A DNA stretch of 64,000 nucleotides from Ariolimax columbianus (GCA_036924085.1 JAVGWX010000005.1:74868547-74932546), one strand, 5' to 3'. Positions 1 to 11,495 are shown, counted from the stretch's first letter. Numbers and translations: made by a program. Notes: generated by a model from the letters alone, not told the origin.

Positions 1-318
1 ACTCTGACCTCAAACAACTGCTGCCTTGCAGATGGGCTAGGGACAGCCAAAGGCTAAGAAGGCATCCTTACAGAAACGCCTGTTGAAATTGGATGCACTG
101 GGCCACAGGCCGAAACAGTGCAACGTACATCGCTGTATGATGACGTCACAACTTAAACGAAGAAAGTATGGTGCTCATCCTGTGGAGTCCCGCCAGGCAG
201 CGAGAGTGCCGGGCCCCATGCCTTGAAAGGGCCCACCTGATGCTAATGGTGGTCACCCACCCATGTGCTGTGAAGTCAAGGCACAAGGAGATGGGGCAAG
301 AGCTATTGACCAAAAACT
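1..318 (+). other. 5' leader of LINE H with a SINE-like core (about 60-135)
   Basis: No credible ORF. Bases about 65-135 contain GGATGCACTGGGCC, then ACAGGC, then AGTGCAACG, in the order and spacing seen on the minus strand of the tRNA-headed SINE at 18965-19212. The (GAA)n retroposons (for example 5680-5765) have the related order GGATGTGTTGGACCGAAAGG then ACAACGCA. Weaker similarity to those retroposons continues left to the window edge (GCAGATGGGCTAGGGA against GCAGACTGGCTAAGGA). The leader and the short elements therefore share ancestry. A SINE sitting next to the LINE is the alternative. Confidence 0.55.
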
Positions 319-319
319 C

Positions 320-1243
320 AAGACACTTAAAATACTACAGTGGAACGCGGAGGGAGTCCTTAACAAAAAAAGGTTTCCCTAACAAATCGCCTGTACGAAG
401 GTAAGATAGAAGTGGCATGGATCCAAGAAACGCACCTCAACAAAAACCACAGATTCTCAATCAGAGGATACCAGACCTTCCGTCTTGATAGAGAAGGTCA
501 CAAAGGAGGAGTGCTGTTACTGACACGAAACTGCATACCAAGTAGCGCAGCATCTGTAAATCACACGGGACAAGCAGAAATTGTAGGAGTCGACATAAGG
601 ACACAGGAAACGAAAACCTGTATATTCAACCTGTATGCCCACCCAACAAAGACCTGTCGCTCTCGAGAATGGAAATCAAGGACTCCAGCTGCCTAGTGGT
701 TGGAGACTTCAACAGTCACTCTGAGAGATGGCGATATTCAGATACAGACAGCAGAGGGAATGAAGTGGAAGACTGGGAGATAGACACAAATCTCTATCTT
801 ATCAATAGGCCGGACGACAGCCCTAGCTTCTATTCTAGAACATGGCATACCACGTCCACTCCAGACTTGGCCTTCTCCACGGGAGATATTCACCACAAAA
901 TAGATCGTCGGGTGCTCGACCAATTGGCAGGTAGCGACCACAGGCCAATTAGGCTAGAAATTGATATGGAAGTAGGCCCTCGGGAAATAAAACCGCTGCC
1001 ACGTTGGAACTATAGACGAGCCGACTGGGACAGATTTGCAATGCTGACAGATGGACTGTGTAAAACCATCAACACACGAAATAACAATATGAAACCTATG
1101 GTGGAAAGCCTAAGCAATGCAATACTGCAAGCAGCCACCGAAACCATCCCAAGAGGGGCAAGGAAAAACTACAAACCATATTGGAATCATGAACTGCAGA
1201 AAGCGGAGGATAAAGTCTCAAATGCTAGGAACATGGCAGAGAA

Positions 1244-1319
<76 letters not shown>

Positions 1320-1330
1320 GAAAGAAATCT
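320..1330 (+). pseudogene. LINE H endonuclease domain and linker (broken)
   Basis: The domain opens with LKILQWNAEGV near 320, shifts frame near 385, and continues with WIQETHLNKNHRF, then GGVLLLTR. The second frame (from 669) carries VVGDFNSHSERW, DLAFSTGD and GSDHRPIRLEI near 930. These are the usual APE-endonuclease signatures: catalytic Glu in the QETH block, the GDFN block and the terminal SDH. The domain would nick target DNA for target-primed reverse transcription. It is split over at least three frames and ends in a pure (GA)n tract that shifts the frame into the RT part. Confidence 0.85.
1247..1316. repeat. (GA)n microsatellite inside LINE coding sequence
   Basis: About 35 dinucleotide units interrupted by one GG. 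It follows codons for MAEKARE and would encode alternating Arg/Glu in either frame. It lies in the endonuclease-RT linker and is not seen in the other family H copies, most of which lack this region. Confidence 0.95.
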
Positions 1331-2870
1331 ATGGAAGCAAATATCACCCTCAATGTATTCACTGCTAAATTCAAAAGAACACTGAACCAAATAACAAGAG
1401 ACAGCTGGAAACAAAAACCAGAAAGCCTCAATCTAGATATAGAAGGGAACAAACTATGGAATTTAGTCAGAGCTATGAATGACGAAACACCATCAAATAA
1501 ACAAATTACCATCAAGCAGGGCGACAACATGCTTACCGGAAAAAAAGCAGCAAACGCCTTCATAGAACATTATGCCAGAGCAAACCACATTGATGTCCCT
1601 TCAGACAGGCATACGGACATTAGTGAAGAACAAAAGAGCCACGACAACATCAATATGGCACCAGAAGAGCACATGATGGCAAAACTAACAATGAATGAAA
1701 TTAATGAGGTCATGAGAACTCTAACGAAAAAGAAATCGCCCGGAAAAGATGGGGTAACAAACGAAATGCTGATGGGGTTGGGCCAAACAGCAAAGAAGAA
1801 GTTACTATCAGTCCTGAACCAAAGCTGGAAAAGGGGAATTGTACCGCAGGCACGAGAAGACGCTGTACTTATACCAGTACCAAAGAAAGAAAAAGATAGT
1901 ACAGACCCAAATGAATACAGGCCTATCAGTCTACTGAGCTGTGTAGGCAAACTGATGGAGCGTATGATAAACCCCAGACTGATGTGGCACCTGGAAGAAA
2001 AACACATATTAATTCCACAGCAAGTAGGATTCACACAACACAGATCCACTGAGGACCAGATCACTCTCATAGCACAGGAAATTGAGGATGCTTACCAAGA
2101 GAAAAAGCATACAGTAGCGGTTTGGGTGGATCTAGAGAAGGCATTTGAAAAGGTGTGGAAAGAGGGACTTAAAGTCAAGCTACGAAGAAGTGAAGTATCT
2201 GAAAAAAAGTACAGATGGATCAGCCACTACCTCGAAAACAGAATGGCCAGAGTTCAAGTGCAAGGGCAGATGAGCAAAAAAGGCGACACTGGAGCAAGGA
2301 GTACCTCAAGGGGGAGTACTGTCACCTACACTTTTCCTGGTGTATATAAACAACATCATAGACAATATACCAAGAAGAGTCCGCATCTCCATGTTTGCAG
2401 ACGATCTGGCTATGTGGACCTCTGAAACAAATCTCACCATAGCAAACAATCGGATGCAGCAGGCTCTAACATCGTTGGAGGAGTGGGCGAACTCATGAAT
2501 GGTCAAAATAAATGAGCAAAAAACAACATGTACGATATTCTCGATATCAAATAAACCACAGAACACCAAAGTAAGTCTCAACGGCAAATACCTGCGGCCA
2601 AACGACAACCCAAACTACTTGGGAGTCACATTTTATCGGCGCATGACATGGGAAAGTCAGATCGAGAGAAACCGAATGAGAGCCAGACAAAGAATGGCAA
2701 TCATGAGGAAACTCGCTGATACAAGCTGGGGAGCAGACGAAAGAATACTAAAGAAACTGTACACTGGAAGAGTGAGACCAGTTCTCGATTATGGCATTGT
2801 GGCATGGACAACAGCAGCAAATGCGAACTTTGATAAAATTAGCAAACTTCAAAACCAGCCATGAGACGTA
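1331..2870 (+). pseudogene. LINE H reverse transcriptase (broken)
   Basis: The frame from 1331 carries the RT finger blocks KKKSPGKDGVTNEML, EYRPISLLSCVGKLMERM and QVGFTQHRSTEDQI, then AVWVDLEKAFEKVW with the first catalytic Asp. A frameshift near 2290 moves GVPQGGVLSPTLF and the FADD catalytic box (near 2394) into another frame. The thumb (RRMTWESQIERNRMRARQRM and LKKLYTGRVRPVLDYGIVAW) follows at 2499-2864. Compared with the open copy at 60150-62125 there are at least two frame disruptions. Confidence 0.9.
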
Positions 2871-4053
2871 TAACAGGAGGCATGAAGTCAACGCCAATTG
2901 TAGAACTTGAAAAGATTACAAATCTGCAATCCATGACCAACAGAAGAGACTGCAGAGCCCAGCAGCAAGCAGAGAAACTCAGAAGACTGACAGACCATCC
3001 AATGCACCAGAGACTAAATAGATTTAGAAATGGGAAACTAAAGCGGAAAAACTTTGCAGAAATAGCCAAAGCAAAGATGAGCGAAGACCCTATGAACACC
3101 GTACAACACCAAAGCCCATCCCTACTGTACGCAAACCCACATGGAAGCAGCATATCATTCCGGAGGTGGTAGAAAATATACCAGGCATTGTAAACAAGAA
3201 CAGCCAGACTGAAAAAGAAAGAAGAGACATAACCCGGAGGTACATAGCGGAAAACTACCCAAGCATGGACTGGACCTATGCATACACCGACGGTTCTGTG
3301 ACAAACACAACACAGAATGGAGGGGCTGGGGTATTCCTGAGCCTACCAAATGGTAGAAAAATAACACTGTCAGTGGCAACTGGAAAACTCTCAAGCAATT
3401 TCCGAGCGGAGGCAGAGGCACTGAAAGCCGCAGTAGAAGCAATGCTCACAGGCGAAAACAATGAAAGCCAGATAGTTCTGTTCACAGATGCTTTGGCCGT
3501 GGTCACAGCACTAAAAAGCCAGAAAAATACCGAACTTAATGATTTAAGAGCAGTACTCTGTCAACTATGCCAGCAGTCCGCACCAAAAAGAGTAGTGCTA
3601 CAGTGGGTTCCATCCCACTGTAATATCCAAGGCAACGAGGAGGCAGACAGACTGGCAATAGAAGGTGCAAGATTCCACAACCAGATTCTAGTGTGACCTA
3701 CGAAGAGTCCAAAAGGTTTATTATGGCCAGATACATGGCCAAATGGGAAACAGAACATACTGGCTACACAAAAAATGATGCCTACTACCAGCTGAACAGA
3801 AGAGAGCAGGTCGTGGTCTTCAGACTCCGCACAGGCCACAACAGATAAATTGAAGATAGGTGGTACTGACGAATGCTCGTTTGGCACCGGGAAAATGACC
3901 GTTAAACATTTGCTGCAAAATTGCCCGACGTACGAGGACCAGAGAAAGCACATGTGGCCATCACCAGTGGCAACACAAGACAAGCTCTATGGCAGTGTCG
4001 ACAGCCTCAGGATGACAGCTGCTTTCTTTGAACAAATACAAGTTGACGTCTGA
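2861..4053 (+). pseudogene. LINE H RNase H domain and C-terminal Cys/His knuckle (broken)
   Basis: A connector (2861-3172) leads to RNase H in the frame 3166-3696: YTDGSVTNTTQNGG (first Asp), FRAEAEALKAAVEAM (Glu), LFTDALAVVTALKS (second Asp) and VPSHCNIQGNEEADRLA (His/Asp block). A frameshift near 3690 follows. TYEESKR...RTGHNR is in a second frame, and about 20 bp present in the other copies is missing near 3846. The knuckle has lost its first Cys-x-Cys (CSFGTG for CTCGTG) but keeps HLLQNCPTYEDQR. Confidence 0.88.
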
Positions 4054-4061
4054 CAGCGTAC

Positions 4062-4136
4062 GAAGAAGAAGAAGAAGAAGAAGAAGAAGAAGAAGAAGAA
4101 GAAGAAGAAGAAGAAGAAGAAGAAGAAGAAGAAGAA
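4062..4136 (+). repeat. (GAA)n tail of LINE H
   Basis: Roughly 25 pure GAA units directly after AGCGTAC at the 3' end. The other family H copies end in shorter versions of the same tail, so this one has expanded or was inserted with a long tail. Confidence 0.95.
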
Positions 4137-4710
4137 TATCTGCGCTCTAGAATTGACAAGAATGGTGACTGCTCGAAAGAAATCAGAAGAAAAATAGCCA
4201 TGGCAATGCAGAGACTCAGCAGCCTGAAGAAATTATGGCAGAGCACCAACAAAACGACAAAAATAAAAGTCTTGAGAGCCTGTGTTTTTCCTGTGGTAGC
4301 TAATGGCTTTCGAATCATGGACGATTACCAAAACGTCTAGACAAAGAATCGAATCCTTCGAGTAAAAATGTTACGTAAAGATCCTCAGAATACCTTGGAC
4401 GGAGAAAAAGACACATATAGACATTTGGCAAGAGTTGAGCATAGAGAAGAACTAGTATATCAATTCTATTATGGCCAGGAAATGTAAATATTTTGGTCAC
4501 ATCAAGAGACACAACGGTCTTGAGAGAACAGTGGTGGAAAGTATGGTGCCAGGCAAAAGAGGAAGGAGTAGACCAACAAGACGATGGTACCAAGACATCA
4601 AGGAATGCCTGGGTATGACTAGGTTAGAGGCTGAAGTTTTGGCAAGGGAAAGAGTTTCTTTCATATAGAGTGTGATGGGAGCGGCGTTCTATAAAGGGCA
4701 TGCTACATGA
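4137..4710 (+). pseudogene. 3' end of an RTE-like LINE (C-terminal region)
   Basis: Translation gives KIAMAMQRLSSLKKLW and KIKVLRACVFPVVANG, then in another frame CKYFGHIKRHNG, VPGKRGRSRPTRRWYQDIKE and EAEVLARERVSF. This is the typical C-terminus after the RT thumb in RTE-like and related LINEs (GHI-R, GKRGRGRP-RRW, LA-R). Frameshifts and an internal stop are present. It abuts the (GAA)n tail of the preceding LINE, so that LINE may have inserted here. Confidence 0.75.
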
Positions 4711-4867
4711 TGAGCAATACGTCATGTATCCTTGAGAATCTCGGTTGACAAGAGCGTTGCGATAATGGATATTAAAGAAGGTAGATTTGCTGTGATAACC
4801 AAAGGATGTATCGCTCTGCCACTCAAACGCTCAGTTTGAAAGCATGGAGGTCTGTTTCATGAAATCT

Positions 4868-5330
4868 TTTAATTACAACACAAGCTGAATACAGACAGGG
4901 CAGTACAAGGTGGATTCAGACAATAGAGACTAACAGAACACGCTGGATTCAGACAATAGAGAAAAACCGAACAGGCTGGATTCAGACAATAGAGAAAAAC
5001 AGAACAGGCTGGGTACAGAGAGCAGAGACTAACAGAACAAACTGGATACATAGAGCAGAGACTAACAGAACAAACTGGATACAGAGAGCAGAGACTAACA
5101 AAACAATGTGGATACAGAGAGCAGAGACTAACAGAACAAACTGGATACAGAGAGCTGAGACTAACAGAACAAATTGGATACATAGAGCAGAGACTTACAG
5201 AACAAGCTGGAAACAAACAACAGAAGCCAATAGAACAATATGAATTCAGACAGCATAGAGCAACAGAACAAGATGCATTCAGAAAACAGAGCAACAGAAG
5301 GAGATGGATTCAGACAAAAGAGACACTACT
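4868..5330. repeat. 33-bp minisatellite, about 14 units
   Basis: Unit close to ACAGAACAAACTGGATACAGA plus GAGCAGAGACTA, diverged at both ends. Because the period is a multiple of three, the minus strand stays open for 141 codons (4869-5294) with an 11-residue repeat like CSVSLCSLYPV. I regard this as a by-product of the array. Confidence 0.9.
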
Positions 5331-5483
5331 AACCAAATCGAATGCCTCTGTCAGGTACAATAAGGCGATATAAAAGGGTTTAATCTACTCACGTGACTTT
5401 TCTTGAGGTTGCCGTAGAAAAAATCTGTCGATTGTTGATCTTCCAGACCTAAATCAACATTACGGTTTCGAAAACTCACGTTC

Positions 5484-5857
5484 GGGATCAAGATGCTGAG
5501 CAGCGCATGAGCTGCAATGATCAGCGACCCATAGCTGACTGCTAGCGTCAGGGCCAGCGAACCATAGCTGCCCAAGACCCTTCTACACCTCCACGCGGTG
5601 ATCCTGGATAACAGGCTGCAGCAGGGCAGACTGGCTAAGGAGAAGGGATCGAAGAGGGAATGCTAACCCGGTACTAAAAAAATGCTTGCTGAAGTCGGAT
5701 GTGTTGGACCGAAAGGTGCAAATATCGCAGCTAAGCTGTAAACTACGACACAACGCATTCCGTTCTCTGGACTACATTCTGCTACTCACCCTTTCAGGGT
5801 TTGGTAGCGGGAGATTGAGAACGAACAAAGAAGAAGAAGAAGAAGAAGAAGAAGAAT
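5484..5857 (+). mobile_element. Full-length (GAA)n-tailed retroposon
   Basis: 374 bp bounded by a 10-bp target-site duplication ACTCACGTTC (5474-5483 and 5858-5867). It starts GGGATCAAGATGCTGA, the same first bases as the copy at 58016, and ends GAACAAAGAAGAAG. The core GGATGTGTTGGACCGAAAGG is followed by AACTACGACACAACGCATTCC and then GTAGCGGGAGATTGAGAACG. No protein domain. It behaves as a non-autonomous element using target-primed reverse transcription. Confidence 0.85.
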
Positions 5858-5985
5858 ACTCACGTTCAGCCAATTTTTGTAGATTACACTGGCTTTGCAT
5901 ACAACACTAAGCAGAAAACACCTGTAAAGTTATTAGTCACTGTTGTTACCTTTGTTTTTGTATAATGTTACAACCTGTGCATATC

Positions 5986-6232
5986 TCATATCTTGAGGTA
6001 CATAGCCTCTTTCCAGCACTGGCATAACATCACATACAGCGGTTGCAAAAGTGCACCCTTACTGTGCGTGATCAAATCAGGCAGGATTTCGAAGCTGCTT
6101 GGTTCTCTGCCAGGAGCCAAGATGTCAATGGCCTTATTATTATCTTCTAGAGATGGTTGGATGTTCAACTCTTCGATATTAGGATTGCTGTTGACATCGT
6201 CAAAGACTGTGAAAGTGTCGATATTGTCCTCA
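5986..6232 (-). pseudogene. LINE fragment just upstream of an RT domain
   Basis: Minus-strand reading gives IDILAPGREPSSFEILPDLI, then KGALLQPLYVMLCQCWKEA. This matches the conserved stretch before RT box 1 of many LINEs (proposed parent ...LLQPLYDML.QCW.EG). Both ends are truncated; the 5' side runs into a (TA)n tract. The family was not assigned. Confidence 0.6.
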
Positions 6233-6234
6233 CT

Positions 6235-6256
6235 TTATATATATATATATATATAT
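6235..6256. repeat. (TA)n microsatellite
   Basis: About 11 TA dinucleotides at the edge of the LINE fragment. The next 220 bases contain nothing I recognise. Confidence 0.9.
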
Positions 6257-6479
6257 GATGTAACAGCATTTACAAAGTGCACACAGCTGTTTCTATACAT
6301 TATTTGGCCTTGCGGATCTCTGAAAAAATCCGAACAGCAAGAGTTGGAATGCGATAGGCCTTGGCATTATTGGAGGAGTGGACCAAGAGATAGTGAAGAA
6401 TCACAATTTTTTTCCCTCTCAAACAATGCACATAAATCTGCAGCTGGGTGATGACCTGAACTATTTAGATATTACATAT

Positions 6480-7815
6480 GTTCGGCATGGGACGGGAAGA
6501 AAAACAGATAGAAGGAAACCCGTATGTGTTCAATGTCTTGAATGTTAATTATGAAAAGACTTGCTTGTACAGCTTGGGTAAGAGGTGGAAGTGTATTAAA
6601 AAAGATGTACACTAGATGTGTACGATCAGTCCCAGAATATGGAGTAGCTACAGGGACAACTGCACCCTATTCGAACATTTACAAATGAGAGTTAAAACCA
6701 AGCAATGAGTTTCATAACAGAGTGGCACATGAGACCAATCCCAATTGGTGAACTAGAACTAATTACGAAACTACAATCAATAAATGACAGAAGGGATAGC
6801 GTGGTCCAATAGAAGGATGAGAAATTAAGAAAGCTAATATGTAATGTACAAGAGAATAAATTGGCTTAGAAGAGGAAGACAGAAGCGAAGCATCCTTGTA
6901 GCATCAGTCAAAACAATGTGAAAAACAGATTCTCATAAATGGTACATCGCAGATAAAACAAATGCACACTGCACACATGATTTCCATTTAGATAAAGCAG
7001 CGTTCCCCATATCTATAAAACACAAAGAGATGTGGCCCGCCGGGGTCTTTGTCTATGACAAGGACAAGCATAGCACAACAGACCCAAAGAGGGTATGTCA
7101 CAAGCATGTCAGCATGTCGTAACACCGGCCATGGTTAGGTGGTTTATTTAGAGCAGCATAGATGGCGCCTAGCAGCCTGAAGGTCTACTGTGCTCTAGTG
7201 TTTGGACTAGCATATCGGTTAACTACTCTCTATGGCACTTGTCTCAACGCAGCGGGGTAAAGAGGTGCTTAAGCCTAGCCCACTAAACAGGAAACCCTCC
7301 TCCAGGCTACATACAGCTATTACCAGAGCTGGAACCTACACAGGGATATCTGCCCCTGTAGAATTACAGATCGACTAAGACACAGAGATACACTACCAAC
7401 GCAACAGATGGACACATATTACGTATATAGGCATAAAGAAATGCAGACCTAAAGAAACTTAGAGAGATACTCTATAAACCATGTAATCTATTCAAGGGAG
7501 TTGTGTTAAAGTGGCTTCCATCTCATGTAACATTCTGGGCAATGAGGTGCCTTAGAGACAGTCAAGGAAAGATGGAAAGCAACCTCAACCTGATAAATGT
7601 AACGTTTGAAGAATCCAAGACGTTTAGATGGGTAAATACAGAAGCAAATGGGAAGCAGAACGCACAGGTCACCACTCGAATGGAACATATTACCAGCAGA
7701 AATAGCTGAGCAGGTGGTGATCACCAATACCACTCCTAGATAAGGTCTTTGGAGATAGCATTAGCCTTAGGCTAACCGCTGCTTTAAAAAAAATTTTCTA
7801 GTTGACGTCTGAAAA
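6480..7815 (+). mobile_element. LINE family H, old degenerate copy
   Basis: Fragments in order: thumb (near 6595, LKKMYTRCVRSVPEYGVA), connector (6720-6830), RNase H end (about 7440-7560, VLKWLPSHVTFWAMR for the VPSHCNIQGNEE block), TFEESKTFRWVNTEANGKQN (7585-7660), and an end TAAL...FLVDV near 7790 before ACGTCTGA. Many stops and frameshifts. A separate repeat (7029-7203, opposite strand) is inserted in it. Confidence 0.7.
7029..7203 (-). repeat. Interspersed repeat R1, copy 1
   Basis: The reverse complement aligns to 18135-18310 and 28995-29168: CACTAGAGCA...GTAGAC, CAGCCTG...TAGGCGCC, TGCTGCTCTAAA, CATGGCCGGTGTTA, and TTGTGCTATGCTTGTCC. About 175 bp with no ORF of note. The class is unknown; a SINE is possible. 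It interrupts the LINE H relic above. Confidence 0.7.
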
Positions 7816-7819
7816 CGAA

Positions 7820-8255
7820 TTAATTAACAATAATATAATTTAAATAATAACAATAATACAAAATAATATTAATAAATTATTAATACAAATTTTGAAAATT
7901 GTAATTATAAAATATTAAAATATAAAATGCAGTAACAATAACACAATATTAATTACGTAATAATAATAATAATATTCATCAAATGACAATAGTAACATAA
8001 TCAAATAAAAATACATGAACATAACATTAAAACAGTAAAAAATAAAAATAATATAACAGAAATAAAATAATAATAATGATAATAAAATTAAAATAATACA
8101 ATAATAACACAATAATAAAATTAATTAAAATAATCATCGTAATAACATAATAATAATAGAGAAATAGCAATAATTTAATGACAATAATAATATTTATAAA
8201 ATAATAATTTAAAAAATTATAATAAAATAACAATCATAAAATAAAATAATTAAAA
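7820..8255. repeat. AT-rich low-complexity block
   Basis: Over 400 bases almost free of G and C on the + strand, made of AAT/ATA/ATTA strings. The long minus-strand ORFs here (Tyr, Leu, Ile, Phe only) reflect composition and are not called. Confidence 0.9.
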
Positions 8256-8289
8256 AAATGTTTCCCACTTTAATCAATTTAAGCGTAAA

Positions 8290-9845
8290 TTACAGCATCA
8301 GACTTACATCTGTAAGACAATGAGTGATTTTCTCTTCAGTTCCTGGAACGTGTGCATTCTGCTGGACAGGGCAGACATGACGGAATAAAGGACTTCACTC
8401 ATAGCCAGAGAGATTGCATACTATCAAGCAGACGTGGCTGTTCTTAGCGAAATAAGAAAGCACGACGAAGGTCAGCTAGAGAGAGGGGAGAGCTACACAT
8501 TATTCTGGTATGGCCGTGCCATTACTGAATGACACGAGTCTGGTTGGTGTTTGATTGACCGTTAGATTCCGACTAGTCTGAGAGCCTGCTGTGCTTCCCA
8601 AGTGAGCCAAATATTGACTACTATGTCTTTGGCTCTCATTGGGTCAGGGATGGCGTGTTACGTTGATCAGTACATACCTCCTTCCAATGACGAATCCAGA
8701 TACAAGAATGACAACACCTCATTATGTCCGCCAAGAGTTGGACAAGCTCGTAACTCTCGGAGACTTTAATGTTAGTTAAAGTGGATTCTGACCATCATTC
8801 CTGGAATGGAGTACTTGAAGCACACGGTACATAAAAGTGCAACAGTAATGGCCAACTATTGCTGAGCCTCTGTGCCTGTCATGACCTCGCTATCACTAAC
8901 ACCGTGTTCGTCTGTCAATTCGAAAAAAAGCAAAGTAAATGCACCCTCGATCTAAGCAGTAACATCTTATCGACTATGTTTTCACTCGACGGAGAGATAC
9001 AAGTGCTGTTCCTGTGACTAAGGGCGTATTTAGTTCCAATGGTTGGACAGACCACAGTCACATTATCTCCATGTTTAACATTCATGTGGTGCCTATACAT
9101 CAGCATCGGGGACAGAAATATGCGTATAGGTTCATCATCTCCAAGCTACAAACCGTGGCATACCTTCACTGGGACATGAACAATCGGCTGAGGAGAAATC
9201 AGCCCCCACTAAGTTGTGGGGAACACGTAGACCTTTCTAAGAAAGCAGCCCCTACTGAGTTGTGGGGGACACGTAGACCTTTCTAAGAAATCAGCCTCCA
9301 CTAAATTGTGGGGGACATAGATCTTTCTAAGAAATCAGCCCCTACTAAGTTGTGGAGAATACGTAGACCTTTCTTTAAGAAATGCACTTCTCTGCAACAG
9401 TGTTTGGGAGATCTGACGCGTAGGAGAACTGATTGCTTCGACGAGAACGAAGCAGCTAGTCAATGTCCTGCTGGATGAAAAGCACCGCTTTTTCGGACTA
9501 TTCCAAATCGATCCCTCCTCACCATTCAAAAGAACTGCATTCAACAACATACGTACGGCTGTGCAACGCAGACTCAGGCTAATGCAGAATGTCTGACTCT
9601 AGGACAAGGCCGTAGATTCAAAAGTATGCCGATTCGAATGACTCGAGGTGATTTTATTTTTCCTCCGAGGGCGGTATGCGGCCATTCATCACTCAACTTC
9701 AGTAGTTAGTACTGACGACACGGGGCTATTGACTGGCACAGTTCATATTTTGGACCGTTGGGAAGAGCATTTTGGCGCTATCCTCATCTGTCCGTCCATC
9801 ATCAAAGAACAAGCCATGGCTCGTATATCTTAAGTAGCAATTATC
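8290..9845 (+). mobile_element. LINE family E, endonuclease and linker fragment
   Basis: Starts with SWNVCILLDRADM near 8335, then LIAREIAYYQADVAVLSEIR and YTLFWYGRA (endonuclease N-terminus). A degraded middle follows: LGDFNV, and GKCNSNG-like codons near 8840. GWTDHSHIISMFNI (about 9040) is the end of the endonuclease. After an internal tandem array, 9430-9835 gives the linker in shifting frames (DEKHRLFR, DDTGLLTGTVHILDRWEEHF). RT and 3' end are missing. The copy at 47250-48650 appears to be the same family. Confidence 0.75.
9195..9376. repeat. 46-bp tandem repeat inside LINE E
   Basis: Four units with AAATCAGCCCC, TAAGTTGTGGGG and ACACGTAGACCTTTCTAAG. Located between the endonuclease and linker coding parts, so it probably grew out of LINE sequence. 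Confidence 0.9.
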
Positions 9846-10770
9846 CAATTGACTTGGCCTCAAGCCCAGCAGGGCTGAGATCAGAATGCAAGCAGCTCAT
9901 TGTCCAGATCTAAGGCTCTGGGTCATAGTTCCTCCTTGTTGAGAGTTACCAAGCAGGGAGTCATGTGATTCTTCCGGAACTCTTTACACTCTTTCCGTGT
10001 ACTTGAGAAGCGGAAAAATATCCACAGGAGATGAAAGATATTGTACATATGTACAATCATGTCAGTTATATCTGTGGCAGGTTACATTGTTGATGTTCAC
10101 CACCCTCTATTTGGGCCCAGCAGAACACAAGCACATTTTTAAAAATCTACGCATTTTTTAAAACAACTCTAAATTTAACTCAAATGGAATTACTAAATTC
10201 TCAAGAGAATATAAACATATAATTCATGAGTCTATTCCTAAATTCTGAATGAATTTAATAAATTTCAAAGAAAAGATCTGCTATGTTTAACCGACAGGGT
10301 TTCTTAAGTTCAACCGAAAAAAAATGCACTTGATTCAACTAAACAGGTTTCTAAGTTTAACGAAATAGATGTTCTTACTTTAAATCCAAAAAGTCAAATG
10401 CTAAATTTAATGGAATAAATGTTTACAAAAGCAGTCCAAAAATTATCCAATGGTCAACGTGGATAACCTAATGGTCAAGGTCTTTATCTGATTCAGATTT
10501 TGTTTTACCGCACATTTCAGTTGTATCATGTATCATTGCACGGATCTACCATCTTGCAGTTTGTTCGTCGATAGCGTGATTGAAACAGATTGTGGGAACT
10601 TGTCAGGTATCACACAACTGGATAGCATCGTGAGAGGAAATTACTGCAGACTTAAATCAGGTTTTAGAACATCACTTTAGTTAGACATTTTGAGTTTTGT
10701 TGTTGTAACAGAATCATGTAAAGCAAATAGTCGTGTATATTCAGAGTTACAATTAAACAAACCTCCACAT
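9846..10770. other. No gene seen; degenerate AT-rich repeats at 10140-10430
   Basis: No recognisable frame. Between 10140 and 10430 there are loose repeats around CTAAATTTAA and CTAAGTTTAACGAAATAGATG, perhaps an old minisatellite. The rest is unassigned. Confidence 0.5.
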
Positions 10771-10771
10771 T

Positions 10772-10840
10772 TGTTTATACACACGCACGCATGCACGCAT
10801 GTCCGCGCGTGCGCGCACACACGCACACGCACATCTACAC
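10772..10840. repeat. Alternating purine-pyrimidine CA/CG tract
   Basis: ACACACGCACGCATGCACGC followed by GCGCGTGCGCGCACACACGC. The alternation could favour Z-DNA; that is inference from composition. Confidence 0.8.
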
Positions 10841-11371
10841 GAGTCTTCTTGTTCGGGTGAAACCCGCCAAATTGGATTTTTTACAAACATTTGAAAGGAA
10901 CATCAGCGGTGTGGCAGAATTAAACAAAGCAATGTCGGCGATGGCTTCTTCTGTCACATCAATATGCGCCTGATCTGGTCGCGAACGATCTTTTGTAACT
11001 CACACCTACTCGAAACATCCGTGCCCAACCATTCTCTTTTGACTTTGACACACTGCTTGCTTTAAGCGATGAATGTCGACTGGTCAACCTCCTTGGCTGC
11101 TAGGAACTGAACTGAATCTCCGCTCACTGATTAACCCTGGACGAATTCCGTATCACACCCGGCATTTTCTCAACGGTCTGTAGCAGAACCAATGAATGAG
11201 AGGATAATGAACACGTGCAAACATGTACATCAGTATGGGATTATTTCTTCAGATGGGAATTTATAGTGCATCTCGCGGGCATGTTCACGTAGTGCAGCAC
11301 CGGTGGGTTTCATTTGAACACGCCTCGTGTATGTGTACATCTTTTCTTGTATATCTTAATATTGAACCAAC
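10841..11371. other. No gene seen
   Basis: The minus strand of 10850-11150 has a loose LINE-like look (AAKEVDQSTF, REWLGTDVSS) but lacks any diagnostic motif, so I leave it unassigned. Confidence 0.4.
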
Positions 11372-11417
<46 letters not shown>

Positions 11418-11421
11418 TTAT
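11372..11421. repeat. (TACA)n microsatellite
   Basis: About eleven CATA units followed by TATATTTATATA. Confidence 0.95.
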
Positions 11422-11424
11422 ATA

Positions 11425-11495
11425 AAATGAGTGCTGCAAAAATTGGTTGTGTGTAGACTCTGCAGAGCGTTCTGAACCAGCATAAAGAAGTTAAG
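11425..11495 (+). mobile_element. 3' terminal scrap of CR1-like LINE
   Basis: TTGGTTGTGTGTAGACTCTG then CAGAGCGTTCTGAACCAG and CATAAAGAAGTTAAG match the 3' ends at 44640-44690 and 47055-47110. Strongly 5'-truncated, non-coding. Confidence 0.75.

Larger units (their letters stand above)
1..4136 (+). mobile_element. LINE family H, nearly complete copy (EN-RT-RNase H), inactive
   Basis: Non-LTR retrotransposon reading left to right: 5' leader (1-318), apurinic-type endonuclease (about 320-1000), linker, reverse transcriptase (about 1690-2500), thumb, RNase H (about 3270-3670), Cys/His knuckle (about 3870-3930) and a (GAA)n tail. RNase H plus the terminal knuckle place it in the I/Jockey assemblage; the exact clade is not settled. 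The left end is probably just outside the window, since its leader still aligns to the short (GAA)n retroposons at base 1. Frameshifts, a (GA)n expansion and a deletion of about 20 bp near 3846 make it dead. The tail and organisation match the copies at 27533, 42955, 60130 and 62327. Confidence 0.9.

Noticed and set aside
1187..1563. Ser/Leu-rich minus-strand ORFs
   Set aside because: Produced by the (GA)n tract and the LINE antisense strand.
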